In this document: in pieces, positions 16,922-16,996 of the stretch
Layout of the letters: every line of letters begins with the position of its first letter
Numbering within the stretch: position 1 is the stretch's first letter
Source of the DNA: Isohypsibius dastychi
Lineage: Eukaryota > Tardigrada > Eutardigrada > Parachela > Isohypsibiidae
Assembly: GCA_034696485.1 (NCBI GenBank)
Contig: JAQIWT010000630.1
Span: 1-16,996 of the forward strand
DNA: 16,996 nt
Direction of reading: 5' to 3'
Position numbers and translations under genes: made by a program
Notes under the pieces: model-generated
What the model was told of the DNA's origin: nothing
The model's input: the letters and a program-made list of their open reading frames with translations, nothing else
The model's database searches: none

Positions 16922-16996
16922 GTGTTGGCCCAATATGATAGATATGATATTGATATGATAACAATATTCGGGTCTTATCATATTGAAACTTTCAAT
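16922..16996. mobile_element. Palindromic MITE, copy 2, cut by the window end
   Basis: The element begins GTGTTGG directly after TA (16920-16921) within the RT reading. It reaches its palindrome centre (TATCATATTGAAA-C-TTTCAAT) at 16976-16996. It matches the right half of the copy ending at 12061 in inverted orientation. From the half-length (about 68 bp) the full element should be about 135 bp and end near 17056. Confidence 0.75.

Larger units (their letters stand above)
14784..16996 (-). mobile_element. Tyrosine-recombinase retrotransposon (DIRS/Ngaro-like), partial
   Basis: On the minus strand the order is RT end, RNase H, then an overlapping tyrosine recombinase, followed by a 92-bp repeat, about 213 bp of other sequence, and the repeat again. 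Both copies are in the same orientation. This matches the 3' half of YR retrotransposons with split direct repeats (B1-A2-B2), where integration uses a recombinase rather than a DDE integrase. No adenine methyltransferase-like domain is visible between RNase H and recombinase, which favours an Ngaro- or PAT-like layout over classic DIRS1. The 5' part (gag, most of RT, the A1 repeat) lies beyond the window. Confidence 0.8.

Noticed and set aside
1-16996. Prokaryotic operon or phage-defence system
   Set aside because: No intact ORFs, no operon-like spacing or ribosome binding sites. Spliceosomal-type introns and eukaryotic transposons point to a eukaryotic nuclear genome.

Overview
This window looks like repeat-dense, gene-poor DNA from a metazoan, most likely an invertebrate. 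No long intact open reading frame is present. What can be recognised is a graveyard of eukaryotic transposable elements. These are a spliced PIF/Harbinger (HARBI1-like) transposase with two 61-67 bp GT-AG introns, a CR1/Jockey-type LINE, a tyrosine-recombinase (DIRS/Ngaro-like) retrotransposon, and at least five families of inverted-repeat (MITE-like or foldback) elements. I cannot name the species. The one non-transposon gene I recognise is an intradiol ring-cleavage dioxygenase with a signal peptide. In animals that family is best known from spider mites and related mites, which acquired it from fungi. This hints at a chelicerate or other arthropod-like host, but only weakly.

Layout: 1-767 has no gene, only a strong hairpin at 21-53. 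On the plus strand, 768-1867 holds an unrecognised, broken coding region with a frame-shifting 103-bp tandem duplication. It runs tail-to-tail with the Harbinger transposase pseudogene (minus strand, 3027-1775). From 3045 to 4552 I see no gene. At 4553-5201 lies a 649-bp element with 49-bp terminal inverted repeats and three internal hairpins. A decayed LINE occupies about 5470-8900 on the plus strand. Its endonuclease region is split by a 479-bp palindromic MITE (5699-6177), which carries 12-bp tandem repeats and a GC-rich hairpin block.

At 9994-10119 there is a 21-bp minisatellite. At 10633-10780 there is a TA-flanked, fully palindromic MITE. At 11061-11724 two diverged inverted arms surround a strong hairpin, and a further palindromic MITE ends at 12061. 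The dioxygenase pseudogene lies at 12414-13134 (minus). After another gene-poor stretch, the window ends in a tyrosine-recombinase retrotransposon on the minus strand. Its recombinase, RNase H and RT-end regions read from 15212 to 16921, and a duplicated 92-bp repeat at 14784-14875 and 15089-15180 fits the B1/B2 copies of split direct repeats. Its RT domain is cut at 16920-16921 by a second copy of the MITE that ends at 12061.

The genes do not form an operon or a pathway. The shared theme is successive, nested transposon insertion followed by decay through nonsense changes and 1-nt frameshifts. I found no CRISPR array, rRNA or tRNA, and no convincing new multi-gene system.
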